From: Bermanella sp036960565
Lineage (GTDB): Bacteria; Pseudomonadota; Gammaproteobacteria; Pseudomonadales; Oceanobacteraceae
DNA: 64,000 bases
Assembly: GCA_036960565.1 (NCBI GenBank)
Contig: JBALXQ010000023.1
Coordinates: 21,464 to 85,463 of the forward strand
Direction: 5' to 3'
Below are positions 26,526 to 35,058 of the stretch, piece after piece. A program made the position numbers and the translations under genes. Every line of letters starts with the position of its first letter. The first letter of the stretch is position 1. The notes under the pieces are model-generated. The model was not told the DNA's origin. It searched no databases and was given only the letters and a program-made list of their open reading frames with translations.

Positions 26526-27304
26526 TTTTTAATCGGGTATTGATTGCCGATGATGAACCCGCTGCCAGAAGAAAAATCAGGGCCATGCTTGGTAAATTAG
26601 TCGATCAAGAAAAACTGGTCATAGGGGAGGTGTTAGAGGCCAGTAATGGCCTTGAAGCTGAAGAAATTATTGTCAGTTGGCAGCCAGAATTGGTGCTGCT
26701 CGATATTAATATGCCATATAAAAATGGTTTGCAAGTTGCGCAGGCGACGCAAGCTCAGCTTTATCATTTAATATTTGTTACCGCATATGACGAGCACGCC
26801 ATTAAAGCCTTTGAAACTCACGCCCTGGATTATCTATTAAAACCGGTAGGACTTACCAGATTAGTCAAAGCCCTTGAAAAAATAACCTTATTACAAAATC
26901 AATTTTCACCCGTAATACTTAATAGCCTGCAATCTAGAATTAGTCAGAGCGAATGCCAGATTTCTATTAAAAGGGGAAACGCCACGGTAATAATCGAGGC
27001 CAATGAGATTGGATATATGGAAGCGCTAACTGGCTATTGCCGCATACACCTTACCAAAGAAGGTGAGACTTTGCATAAGCTAGATACGCTATTAAGCGAT
27101 ACTCCTTTAGGGCAAATGCGAGAGCAATTACCAGAGGATCAATTTATGCGAATACATCGCTCTTACGTAGTTAATTGCCAGCAAGTGGAACGCTATTTTA
27201 CTAAGAATAGAAGGGTCTTTGTTTTTTTGAAAGACTATGACCAAGTCATTCCTGTTTCCCGCTCGAAGGTAGGGTTAGTTCGTGAGCGATGGCCTGCCCA
27301 CTAG
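26522..27304 (+). CDS. LytTR-family response regulator
   Basis: 260 residues. The receiver domain starts VLIADDEPAARRKIRAML, the phospho-accepting Asp is Asp61 in LVLLDINMPYKNG, and the switch Lys is in YLLKPVG. Residues ~150-255 are a LytTR DNA-binding domain, with EALTGYCRIHL and FMRIHRSYVVNCQQV. LytTR regulators bind pairs of direct repeats upstream of target genes. The start is GTG 26522, overlapping the kinase stop in GTGA. The exported DUF1330-like gene that follows 283 bp later could be a target. Confidence 0.92.
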   Translation: MIFNRVLIADDEPAARRKIRAMLGKLVDQEKLVIGEVLEASNGLEAEEIIVSWQPELVLLDINMPYKNGLQVAQATQAQLYHLIFVTAYDEHAIKAFETHALDYLLKPVGLTRLVKALEKITLLQNQFSPVILNSLQSRISQSECQISIKRGNATVIIEANEIGYMEALTGYCRIHLTKEGETLHKLDTLLSDTPLGQMREQLPEDQFMRIHRSYVVNCQQVERYFTKNRRVFVFLKDYDQVIPVSRSKVGLVRERWPAH

Positions 27305-27587
27305 CAAAAGATGCTTTTTGGTTCTCCTTAATTTTATTTCAGTACGTTTAACAATTTCAAGTGTATTTTCCTGCGAGTTCAATTTTCGATGTGTCGTGTC
27401 TGCTGGATATTTTGGACTAATAAAGTTGGCTTAATTTAATCGCCAATAAATACGGGTCTACACCCTTCACCGCTATTTCTGTACAAATGGGAGACTGGCG
27501 TTAAAGTTTTGAAAATATTAAGACTAGCATGATAGCTGAAACACTGAGTTTCAAAGCAACCTAAACTAACGGAAATTAGGTAAACCT

Positions 27588-28535
27588 ATGAAATATAATA
27601 CTTATCAGCTTATTTCTTCTGCTTATTTAAAAGGGCCTCGCCATTGGATACTTCATACTATTAGTTTATTTTTTCTAGTGGTCGCGTTGAGTAATAGCAG
27701 TATGGCCCAACCGTTTTTTTCTGCGGAAAGTCATTTGGATACTACATTAAAAAAACTGGACTTTAAGGGGAAGTCGACCAACATAACTGGAATATCTAGC
27801 TGGTTGGAGAATCATAAAAGTAGCCCTATGTATTTGGTTAACTTTATTAAATTTACATCGTCGGACTCGGGCGACAGTCAAGAAATTCAGCGAATACATC
27901 ATTCAAAAATGAAAAGAATTTTGAAAGGAATAGGGGGCAGGTTTCACAGTGTGCTTCAAACACAGATGACGTTTGACAGTACTACGGGTGATGAGTGGGA
28001 TTTAATTGAAGTCGTATATTTACCACGTCGCAACCTTTTACCCTCACTGATTAACACCGCTGAATATACTCAAACCCGCAACGATAGGGCTTCGAGTATT
28101 CTGGAGGTTCAGTCTTACCTGATTGAAGATGCGGATGAGGATAATCCATTTGATGAGCGTCAAGATGACCCTATGAAGCAGGAATTTTATATGGTTAACC
28201 TAAATGAGTACCGAGACTTTGCAGACTATGGCGAGGGCCCAACTGATGTGACGGGTTGGGAGGCAAATCAACTGTATATGAGCTTAATCACGCCCATGCT
28301 AAATGAAATTAGTGCACAATTTATATTGGCGGGTTCGGTTGTTCCTGTTTTCACGGATGAGAATACACCTTTATGGCAGATATTAGCGGTGATTCGCTAC
28401 CCAAGTGAAAGTGAGTTTTATACAACTGTAAGTTCACCAGAATTCCAGGAGGCTATCGTGAATAAGTGGGCTGCCATTAAGAATAACAGCACAACCATGA
28501 CTCAAAAAATGCCTAAGAACAGACATGAACACTAA
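27588..28535 (+). CDS. Exported protein with two DUF1330/dimeric-ferredoxin-like domains
   Basis: 315 residues. A long basic N-terminus leads into a hydrophobic signal segment (ISLFFLVVALSNSSMAQP). Two similar units follow: SPMYLVNFIKF...GIGGRFHSVLQ...WDLIEVVYLP and EFYMVNLNEY...SAQFILAGSVVP...WQILAVIRYPS. Each has the 'MYLVNF.K...Y....P.........G' layout of DUF1330/ABM-like ferredoxin folds, which usually dimerise; two in one chain would form an internal dimer. The location outside the cytoplasm is unusual for the family. Substrate unknown. It lies downstream of a LytS/LytTR pair and convergent with an ethylene-receptor-like kinase. Domain assignment is from pattern, not search. Confidence 0.65.
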   Translation: MKYNTYQLISSAYLKGPRHWILHTISLFFLVVALSNSSMAQPFFSAESHLDTTLKKLDFKGKSTNITGISSWLENHKSSPMYLVNFIKFTSSDSGDSQEIQRIHHSKMKRILKGIGGRFHSVLQTQMTFDSTTGDEWDLIEVVYLPRRNLLPSLINTAEYTQTRNDRASSILEVQSYLIEDADEDNPFDERQDDPMKQEFYMVNLNEYRDFADYGEGPTDVTGWEANQLYMSLITPMLNEISAQFILAGSVVPVFTDENTPLWQILAVIRYPSESEFYTTVSSPEFQEAIVNKWAAIKNNSTTMTQKMPKNRHEH

Positions 28536-28552
28536 TTTTAGAAACTAATACG

Positions 28553-28582
28553 GCTTAACCCTTAAATCTTTAAGGGTTAAGC
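28553..28582. terminator. Perfect 14-bp hairpin between convergent genes
   Basis: GCTTAACCCTTAAA-TC-TTTAAGGGTTAAGC is a perfect palindrome with a 2-nt loop. It overlaps the stop codon of the leftward kinase and follows the rightward gene by 17 nt. There is no flanking T-run, so it would be an unusual terminator; a transcript-end-protecting hairpin is possible. Confidence 0.5.
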
Positions 28583-29848
28583 ATGGGGCAGTGAAATTGT
28601 AAAACGAGTTCCCTGCCCAGGCTCGCTCACTACTTGAATGTTCCCCTTCATTTGCTGGCATATAATATTATGCACAATATGCAATCCTAACCCTGTTCCT
28701 CCTTGGCCTCGTTTAGTCGTGAAGAATGGATCAAAGATTCTTTTCTGATCCTCTATTGGAATGCCGACGCCATTGTCTCGATAATTAATGATTAACTGAT
28801 GGGTGTCAGACTCATCAATATCAATAATAATCTCGCCTTGTTGTTTATTTTCAAAGCCATGCATTAATGAATTTAATATTAGGTGAGTAAATATTTGGGT
28901 AAAGGAACCGGCGTAACATTCTATGTGTAGATCACTTTCACAATTAATGGTAACGCTATGGTCTGACTGATTTAACTTTGCCATAAAACTTATTAGTATA
29001 TCGTCTAGGTGTTGTTCAATTTTTATGTTGCGTTTTTCTTCACTGGATTGATCAACCGCTATTTGTTTGAAATTATCAATGAGTTTGGCCGCCCCCTGCA
29101 AGGTATCCAAGACCATGTGTGAGGTGGAACGAATCATATCTAAGAATTCGTCAAAGACCTTTTTTTGTAATGTATTGGCTTGGTTCTTTTTAATCACGTC
29201 TCTGGCTTGTTCATTCATAAAAGATACGGCGGTAACCCCTATGCCAAGGGGGGTGTTAATTTCATGGGCGATGCCGGTAACCAAACCTCCCAAAGAAGCC
29301 ATCTTTTCTTGGGAAATTAATTGATCTTGGGTCTGCTTTAATTTTTGTAAGGATTCTTTTAAAGCGTGATTAACTGCCTCTAATTCAGAGTTTTTATAAT
29401 TTATTTCTTTTTCAATTTTTATGCGTTCACTAATTTGAATCGTGAGTTTGTTATTTGCTGTTTGCAGCATGGCGGGGCTGGGTATGGCCAAGGCTTTTGG
29501 TAATAGCGGAAACAGTACAACAGCCGTTAAAACAGAGGCGACGGCGGTGATGACCTTCATGATAGCGGCGATCCAATAGGCGGGTTGCCATACTGTCACT
29601 ACCGCTATTAAGTGGGTAAAACCGCAGGTGATAATAAAGACACTAAATAAAATGAGCACCCAGCTAAAGGGCATGTCTTTTCTCTTGTGTGCGAATATGG
29701 CTATGGCAACGGGAATAGCAGAATAGGACAGAAATATCACCATGTCTGAGATGACATTCATCCACAGCAATTCAGGCTTCCATAAGTAGCAGTGGCCGTG
29801 CGGCATAAAGCCGCTGGTTGAAAATAGCAGCTGTAACCACTCAAACAT
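28577..29848 (-). CDS. Histidine kinase with an ethylene-receptor-type (ETR1-like) membrane sensor
   Basis: 423 residues. The first ~110 residues have three hydrophobic helices with the plant ethylene-receptor pattern: ISD (Asp35), SYSAIP (Tyr42, Pro46) and FIITCGFTHLI (Cys75/His79). These correspond to Asp25, Tyr32, Pro36 and the Cu(I)-binding Cys65/His69 of ETR1. A coiled coil (135-180) leads to HisKA, with His195 in GIAHEINTPLG, and HATPase_c, with NGVGIP and GTGLGLHI. It lacks GAF and receiver domains. Homologues occur in cyanobacteria, where one binds ethylene. No partner response regulator is adjacent; LytTR at 26522 belongs to its own kinase. Sensing of ethylene is an inference from these residues. 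Confidence 0.9.
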   Translation of the reverse strand: MFEWLQLLFSTSGFMPHGHCYLWKPELLWMNVISDMVIFLSYSAIPVAIAIFAHKRKDMPFSWVLILFSVFIITCGFTHLIAVVTVWQPAYWIAAIMKVITAVASVLTAVVLFPLLPKALAIPSPAMLQTANNKLTIQISERIKIEKEINYKNSELEAVNHALKESLQKLKQTQDQLISQEKMASLGGLVTGIAHEINTPLGIGVTAVSFMNEQARDVIKKNQANTLQKKVFDEFLDMIRSTSHMVLDTLQGAAKLIDNFKQIAVDQSSEEKRNIKIEQHLDDILISFMAKLNQSDHSVTINCESDLHIECYAGSFTQIFTHLILNSLMHGFENKQQGEIIIDIDESDTHQLIINYRDNGVGIPIEDQKRIFDPFFTTKRGQGGTGLGLHIVHNIICQQMKGNIQVVSEPGQGTRFTISLPHA

Positions 29849-30138
29849 GATATTTCTCCTTTAAATAACATAGAAGAATCAAAGCGTTATTAGATTAGGC
29901 AGGGTGAATAATGGTGCCAAAGGGCAAATTAGAGAGTGTATATAGGCTTACCCGCCAGCACTGATGTTTTACACCGCTTTATAATAATAGGTGATGAGGG
30001 GTATCTGTCATTATTTGAAAGTGAGGGAGCCTTGATGTTGACTGCTCTGTATTTGTTTTAGGCCTGCGTTGGGCGTAAACGGCCACGGGCGACTATACTT
30101 GCTAAATTCCTTTTTAAACATCCAGCTACAGATCGCTT

Positions 30139-30876
30139 ATGACTTTACGCGTATTTTTGCTGTTACTTATGTGTTTTCCGGTGCCCGTATTGCAGGCTCA
30201 GGAACCCTTAAAGCTGGTGTATTTTAACGACTTTGCGCCTTTCTCTTGGCAAGGGTCGCAGCAAATGCAGGGTATTTACGTGGATATTTTGCATGAAGCC
30301 TTAGCGATACGCATGAAGTTAAATGTGACTCACCAAGGTTTCCCCTGGGCCCGAGCTCAGGCTTTGGTTAAAGCTCATAAGGCAGATGGCTTTATAACTG
30401 TACCTACTGAACAACGAAGTGTTTATACAAGTTTTAGTGAGGATGTACTAAGCCTCACCACTTCTATATTTGTGCGCAAGTCGCATCCAGAATTTAATAG
30501 CATGAAAAAAATACAAACCATCGCCGAATTAAAGGGTTATGTATTAGTAGATTACGTGGGCAATGGTTGGGCTAGTAATGCGTTAATAGACCAGAACGTG
30601 CACTGGCTAGCGCGCTTTGATCAAATTTTTCCTTATATGGTGCAAGGACGTGGCGATGCCCATGTGGCGTCGCGGCATATGGTGAACTACAACTTAAAAA
30701 AACTCGGTTTCAAAGGAAAAATAATTGAGCTGCCACACTCGGTGGCATCCTTGTTTGCACATTTATGTTTAGATAAAAATTCTAGTTATGTAGAAGTATT
30801 GCCTGAATTTAATAAAGTAATTAATACCATGAAAAAAGATGGCAGTATTGACGCCATATTTGAGAAGTACCAATAA
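30139..30876 (+). CDS. Family 3 periplasmic binding protein (orphan)
   Basis: 245 residues. The signal peptide (LLLLMCFPVPVLQAQE) is followed by LVYFNDFAPFSWQ, GIYVDILHEALAIRMKLNV and HQGFPWARAQALV, and the ending DGSIDAIFEKYQ, all standard for SBP_bac_3. The complete protein serves as a model for the broken copy at 8472-9295 and the truncated one at 1-280. There is no adjacent permease, so it may feed a distant transporter or act as a sensor. Ligand unknown. No strong ribosome site was seen before ATG 30139, which is still the best start because it begins the signal peptide. Confidence 0.88.
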   Translation: MTLRVFLLLLMCFPVPVLQAQEPLKLVYFNDFAPFSWQGSQQMQGIYVDILHEALAIRMKLNVTHQGFPWARAQALVKAHKADGFITVPTEQRSVYTSFSEDVLSLTTSIFVRKSHPEFNSMKKIQTIAELKGYVLVDYVGNGWASNALIDQNVHWLARFDQIFPYMVQGRGDAHVASRHMVNYNLKKLGFKGKIIELPHSVASLFAHLCLDKNSSYVEVLPEFNKVINTMKKDGSIDAIFEKYQ

Positions 30877-30978
30877 GCAATATATATGAGCTAAATCCTT
30901 TTTGGCTCAATAATTGGATCGCAGTATTGCTGGTGAAATAATTGAGTAGCAGGTGAATACCTTTATTTAATAGGCTGG

Positions 30979-31965
30979 CTAAACATGCAATATTCTTTGT
31001 GGCAAGCTCTCGGCATCATAAAGATCCCCCTGCATCACCCCTGATTGTTTCATTCTATTTTCTATAAAATCGATGGGCTGCATTTTTTGTGCGGTCCACT
31101 TAGGGGCAATTAATTCATCCCAGCGACTGGCCACTGCTGCTAAGCGTTGTACTGCTACCTCGGGGGAGAGGTGGCGTAAAAATAATATTACCTTGTCTGC
31201 GTAGACATCCAGTTCATCGGGCACAAACTCACCCCTTTGATACATGCCGGCCAGTGGGGTATTGGTTAAAACATGAAGATTATGCAGCTTAACATTTGAA
31301 ACCGGTAAATGGTTGATGATGCGGGCGGTTTCAATTAAGCGCTCTTGGCTTTCATTGGGCAGGCCAAATATTAAATGCATGCAAATATCTACATTGGTCT
31401 TTTTAGCTAATTCTAAAACGGCTTGAATATTTTTCTGGGCACTGTGGCCGCGTTTTAAAAATTCCAGTTGATCATCAAAAAAACTTTGTGCACCAATCTC
31501 TACCATCACATAGCTGCGCTGATGCATTTCCTCTAATAAGGGGAATATTCTATTGGGCAAACAATCTGGGCGAGTACCCACCACTAGGCCATCTATATAG
31601 TCTTCGCTTAATGCGGATTCGAAACGTTGCCGTAGGGTATTTATTTTATCCAGAGTGTTGGTGTAAGACTGAAAATATACTAGGAATTTCTGGCTATTTT
31701 TGAGCCTGCGACTAACTAGGGTTTTATTAAAGCGAATTTGATCAATTAGCTCCCTGTCTTTTTCTAAATGGTAAGCTGCCGATCCCCATTCATCACAAAA
31801 AATGCAAGGGTCTAGGGTACCGGCTTCATTTCGATTAGGGCAAGCCTCGGCAATACTCACCGAAATTTTGGCCACACGCTCACCAAAGCGTTTTTTAAAA
31901 TATTGGCTAATGGGGTAATAACGCCGACCTTGCCAAGGATTAAGTGTGTTTGGGTTATGGTTCAA
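30979..31965 (-). CDS. yhcC: TIGR01212-type radical SAM protein (YhcC)
   Basis: 328 residues. The radical-SAM cluster motif is in IAEACPNRNEAGTLDPCIFC, where Cys residues are spaced unlike the standard CxxxCxxC, and this wide spacing is the mark of the YhcC/TIGR01212 family. FVYFQSYTNTLD-like (here LVYFQSYTNTLD), VGTRPDCLP and LHNLHVLTNTPLAGMY are also family segments. It should reductively cleave SAM to a 5'-deoxyadenosyl radical; the biological substrate has not been settled as far as I know. It lies 79 nt downstream of selD on the same strand, so the two may be co-transcribed. Confidence 0.9.
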   Translation of the reverse strand: MNHNPNTLNPWQGRRYYPISQYFKKRFGERVAKISVSIAEACPNRNEAGTLDPCIFCDEWGSAAYHLEKDRELIDQIRFNKTLVSRRLKNSQKFLVYFQSYTNTLDKINTLRQRFESALSEDYIDGLVVGTRPDCLPNRIFPLLEEMHQRSYVMVEIGAQSFFDDQLEFLKRGHSAQKNIQAVLELAKKTNVDICMHLIFGLPNESQERLIETARIINHLPVSNVKLHNLHVLTNTPLAGMYQRGEFVPDELDVYADKVILFLRHLSPEVAVQRLAAVASRWDELIAPKWTAQKMQPIDFIENRMKQSGVMQGDLYDAESLPQRILHV

Positions 31966-32044
31966 TTTTCAGGACCTACCGCGGCACAAATTTTTTTATT
32001 GGCATCACGACGTCTCACTTCTTGAATGGATCAATTTTATCATT

Positions 32045-33088
32045 TTAACCCTCTACTACTGTTATGCATTTATCGCCACTTTGGGCTGTTAAATACCCGA
32101 AGCAAGTGAGTGAGAAACTTTCAGCTTGTGCCAGTAATAATAGGTCTTCTTCTTGCTCGGGAGTTACGGCAATTAATAAACCACCGCTGGTTTGTGGATC
32201 ACATAAAATATGCATTTGTGTTTCGCTCATGCCTTCTATTTTATGGCCATAGCTATCATAGTTTCTTAATGTACCACCGGGTATAGCCCCTTGATCTAAG
32301 TAATAAGGGACCTGATCAATCACAGGCACCTTTTTATATTCCACCACTGCATTTACCTGACTGCCTTCACAAACCTCACTTAAATGACCCAACAAGCCAA
32401 AACCAGTTACATCTGTTAATGCACTTACACCAGGTAATGATGCTACCTTCTCACCAAATCTGTTTAACTGGCACATTAAATCGCGAGCGATATATTGGTC
32501 TTGCTCACGCAGTATTTTCTTTTTTTGAGCGGTGCTTAAAATACCTATACCCAGGGGTTTGGTGAGGTAAAGCTTGCAGCCAACTTTTGCGCTGTTATTT
32601 TTTTTCAGTTTTTCAAGTAACACCGAGCCGGTGACCGCCAATCCAAAAATGGGCTCAGGAGAATCTATGCTGTGCCCTCCCGCCAATTGAATGCCTGCGT
32701 CGGCACAGGCTTGTCGCCCACCTTCAATTACCTGTTGAGCCACTTCGGGCGCTAAGTCATTAATAGGCCAGCCCAATATGGCAATGGCCATCATGGGTGT
32801 GCCACCCATTGCATATACATCGCTAATGGCATTGGTGGCAGCAATGCGGCCAAAATCAAAGGCATCGTCAACAATGGGCATGAAAAAGTCTGTGGTGCTA
32901 ATAATTCCAATGCCGTTGCCCATGTCATAAACAGCGGCATCATCGCGGCTTTGATTTCCCACCAGTAATTTTTCATCTGCTGCGAAATTAAGTTTGGACT
33001 GTAATATCACATCGAGCACTTTTGGCGATATCTTGCAGCCACAACCGGCTCCGTGGCTGTATTCAGTGAGTTTGACAGGTTCGGTCAT
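32045..33088 (-). CDS. selD: Selenide, water dikinase (selenophosphate synthetase)
   Basis: 347 residues that match E. coli SelD throughout: SHGAGCGCKISPKVL holds the catalytic Cys16/Lys19 (Cys17/Lys20 in E. coli), then TTDFFMPIVDDAFDFGRIAA, GGHSIDSPEPIFGLAVTG, LTKPLGIGIL, TDVTGFGLLGHLSEV and LCDPQTSGGLL. It makes monoselenophosphate from ATP and selenide for selenocysteine or for 2-selenouridine in tRNA. The catalytic position is Cys, not selenocysteine. No selA, selB, selC or selU/mnmH is in this window. Followed by the radical SAM gene yhcC. Confidence 0.97.
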   Translation of the reverse strand: MTEPVKLTEYSHGAGCGCKISPKVLDVILQSKLNFAADEKLLVGNQSRDDAAVYDMGNGIGIISTTDFFMPIVDDAFDFGRIAATNAISDVYAMGGTPMMAIAILGWPINDLAPEVAQQVIEGGRQACADAGIQLAGGHSIDSPEPIFGLAVTGSVLLEKLKKNNSAKVGCKLYLTKPLGIGILSTAQKKKILREQDQYIARDLMCQLNRFGEKVASLPGVSALTDVTGFGLLGHLSEVCEGSQVNAVVEYKKVPVIDQVPYYLDQGAIPGGTLRNYDSYGHKIEGMSETQMHILCDPQTSGGLLIAVTPEQEEDLLLLAQAESFSLTCFGYLTAQSGDKCITVVEG

Positions 33089-33420
33089 GGAAATTAGATA
33101 TGTTAGTAAAGAAGGCGCTATTTTAGCCTGAAGCGGCAGGTACTGCGGTTAACTTGTGTTATTTAATTTGGAAATAAATGGGTACCCCAATATGGCTATA
33201 TAAAACTATCAAGGAGCGATTTATTACTGCTTAAGAATTAACGTTTGAATTACTAGGGAAATTATTCATTTTTGTGTCGCATGACAGTTTAGTATTCAGC
33301 TCTAGGCGCAGCACAAGCTTGACGTGTGAAAAAATCACACTATTATTGTGAGCCATGGATAACCTCTCTAGTATTGCCTACCCCGTTCTTCTGGGTAAGA
33401 TTAAAAAAGGTGCAAGGACG
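33089..33420. other. Divergent region between selD and the surface-protein gene
   Basis: 332 bp. The right third contains the operator-bearing promoter at 33319-33346 and the 5' leader of the surface-protein gene. The left part should hold the selD promoter, but I could not define it. Confidence 0.55.
33319..33346 (+). promoter_or_regulatory. Sigma70 promoter with a palindromic operator filling its spacer
   Basis: The -35 TTGACG (33319-33324) and -10 TATTAT (33341-33346) are separated by 16 bp. GTGTGA-AAAAA-TCACAC (33324-33340), a perfect 6-bp inverted repeat, occupies nearly the whole spacer. A bound repressor would block polymerase directly. The half-site resembles TGTGA/TCACA but the spacer is one base short of the Crp consensus. 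Transcription from here would begin near 33353. Confidence 0.7.
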
Positions 33421-34935
33421 ATGATCACTTTACGCATGTCTATGCTAATCATATTGATGGCCTCAGCTGCCAGCAGTGTGCAGGGCGAGCCCAGAATCGA
33501 TTACGATCTGGATGACAATGGCTTAATTGAAATTAACGACCTGCAAGATTTAAACGAGATTCGCAATAACCTGAACGATGCCAATATACTAAAGGGCGAG
33601 TCTCTTTACGGGGTCGGTGATGGTTGCCCGTTAGATGGCTGCAACGGTTATGAACTCACCAATGATTTAAACTTCGACACCAATGGCAATAACGTTTTTG
33701 ATGAAGGCGATGCTTATTGGAACGAGGGGCTTGGCTGGGTACCCATAGGTTTTGCTGCTTATAAAATTACTATTGAATTTAATGGTAATGGCCATACCCT
33801 GCAGAACCTTGTCATACGTCGCCCGGGAGAAGGTTTTGTCGGGCTATTTAGTCGTTTAGAATTGGCCTACTTACATGATTTTAAGTTAACGGCAGATATT
33901 GTCGCAGATAGTAATTCTGGTGGCATCGCAGGTTTTAGCTGGAAAACCACTTTTGAAAATTTAAATGTGGATATAGCGATCACAGTGGACAAAAACGGTT
34001 TTGACTGCGCTGTTAATATTTGTCCGCCAGATTTTATTGGCGGCATAGTAGGTACGAGTAACGATAGTTCTTTTGAAAATATTGTGATTAAAGCCCAAGT
34101 AACTGGCTTGGGTGTGGATTATGTGCCAGGCGTATTAGGTGGATTGGCAGGCGGCCTTTCACAAGGAACCGTTAATGAGGTGGTCATTAAGGGAAGTGTT
34201 AACGGCAGTACTCAAATTGGCGGCTTGGCCGGCTATGTGACCGGAGCAAATATAGAGTCGGTGGTGGCCATAACCGAACTCAGTGGTAGTAGCTCAGTGG
34301 GTGGGCTAATAGGTAGGGCGGCAGGCACCACGTTCAACAATATCTTGGTGTCGGGAACGGTGAATACCGGCATCGGTTTATCGAAAGATGCCAAAGGCGG
34401 TGGTTTAATTGGCTTGGCCGATTCCGGTGTTAATGCCACAGGTGTGATCAGTTTGGTGGCGCTACCTAGTGATACTCAAAATGTACATTATATTGGTGCC
34501 CTTATGGGCAGTGTCAGTGACACTACGGTAAGTGATGTATATTGGGCAAACGATTTAGCCCTTAGAGATTACTTGTACGGTTCTGACCACGAGTTAGGAG
34601 AGGCGCAAAGCTTTAATCTAACCGATATACAATGCGCCACGGATGCTGCAGGCTGCAATGGGCTTGCGTTTAATGGCTTTTCAGAAAAACTTAATAGTTT
34701 AGAGCAAGCCCTGTGGGATTTTGGTGATAATGAAGAAGCGCCAGTGATGGTGTTAGCCTCTGGTAGATTTGGTGATAAAGATGGTAATGGTCAAGTGGAT
34801 GAATGGATTGTGAATGATTGGCCTGTAGAAGAGGGCAATGGTGCGCAAGCTCGAAGCAATGATAGCTCATCTGGTATAGGTGGATTGTTCTATATGGTTG
34901 TGTTGCTGTTACCCATACTTTTTCGCAGACGGTAA
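33421..34935 (+). CDS. Exported GLUG-repeat surface protein with GlyGly-CTERM anchor
   Basis: 505 residues. A signal peptide (LIILMASAASSVQG) leads into an Asp-rich, Ca-binding-like part (DYDLDDNGLIEINDLQDL, NFDTNGNNVFDEGD). Next comes a beta-helix-like region of short Gly-rich repeats such as GGLAGGLSQG, GGLAGYVTG, GGLIGRAAG and GGLIGLADSG, i.e. GLUG-like units. The end, GIGGLFYMVVLLLPILFRRR, is a GlyGly-CTERM sorting signal cut by rhombosortase and associated with type II secretion. The start is ATG 33421: the promoter at 33319-33346 would begin transcription at about 33353, leaving the upstream ATG 33355 without a leader. Likely an adhesin-like surface protein. Confidence 0.75.
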   Translation: MITLRMSMLIILMASAASSVQGEPRIDYDLDDNGLIEINDLQDLNEIRNNLNDANILKGESLYGVGDGCPLDGCNGYELTNDLNFDTNGNNVFDEGDAYWNEGLGWVPIGFAAYKITIEFNGNGHTLQNLVIRRPGEGFVGLFSRLELAYLHDFKLTADIVADSNSGGIAGFSWKTTFENLNVDIAITVDKNGFDCAVNICPPDFIGGIVGTSNDSSFENIVIKAQVTGLGVDYVPGVLGGLAGGLSQGTVNEVVIKGSVNGSTQIGGLAGYVTGANIESVVAITELSGSSSVGGLIGRAAGTTFNNILVSGTVNTGIGLSKDAKGGGLIGLADSGVNATGVISLVALPSDTQNVHYIGALMGSVSDTTVSDVYWANDLALRDYLYGSDHELGEAQSFNLTDIQCATDAAGCNGLAFNGFSEKLNSLEQALWDFGDNEEAPVMVLASGRFGDKDGNGQVDEWIVNDWPVEEGNGAQARSNDSSSGIGGLFYMVVLLLPILFRRR

Positions 34936-35058
34936 TTTTATTCTTCATCATTAACAAGGCTGCGGATGATCGCGCGGCTTTGTTTCATTTTCCTGAAGTT
35001 TAAAACCAGCATTTACGAAATAGTATAAGCATTCCGATGAAAATTCCTGAATTTATAA

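Noticed and set aside
32980..33088. Selenocysteine in SelD
   Set aside because: The active-site codon reads Cys, and there is no in-frame TGA.
33355..33420. N-terminal extension of the surface protein from ATG 33355
   Set aside because: The promoter just upstream would leave almost no leader, and the signal peptide begins at 33421.
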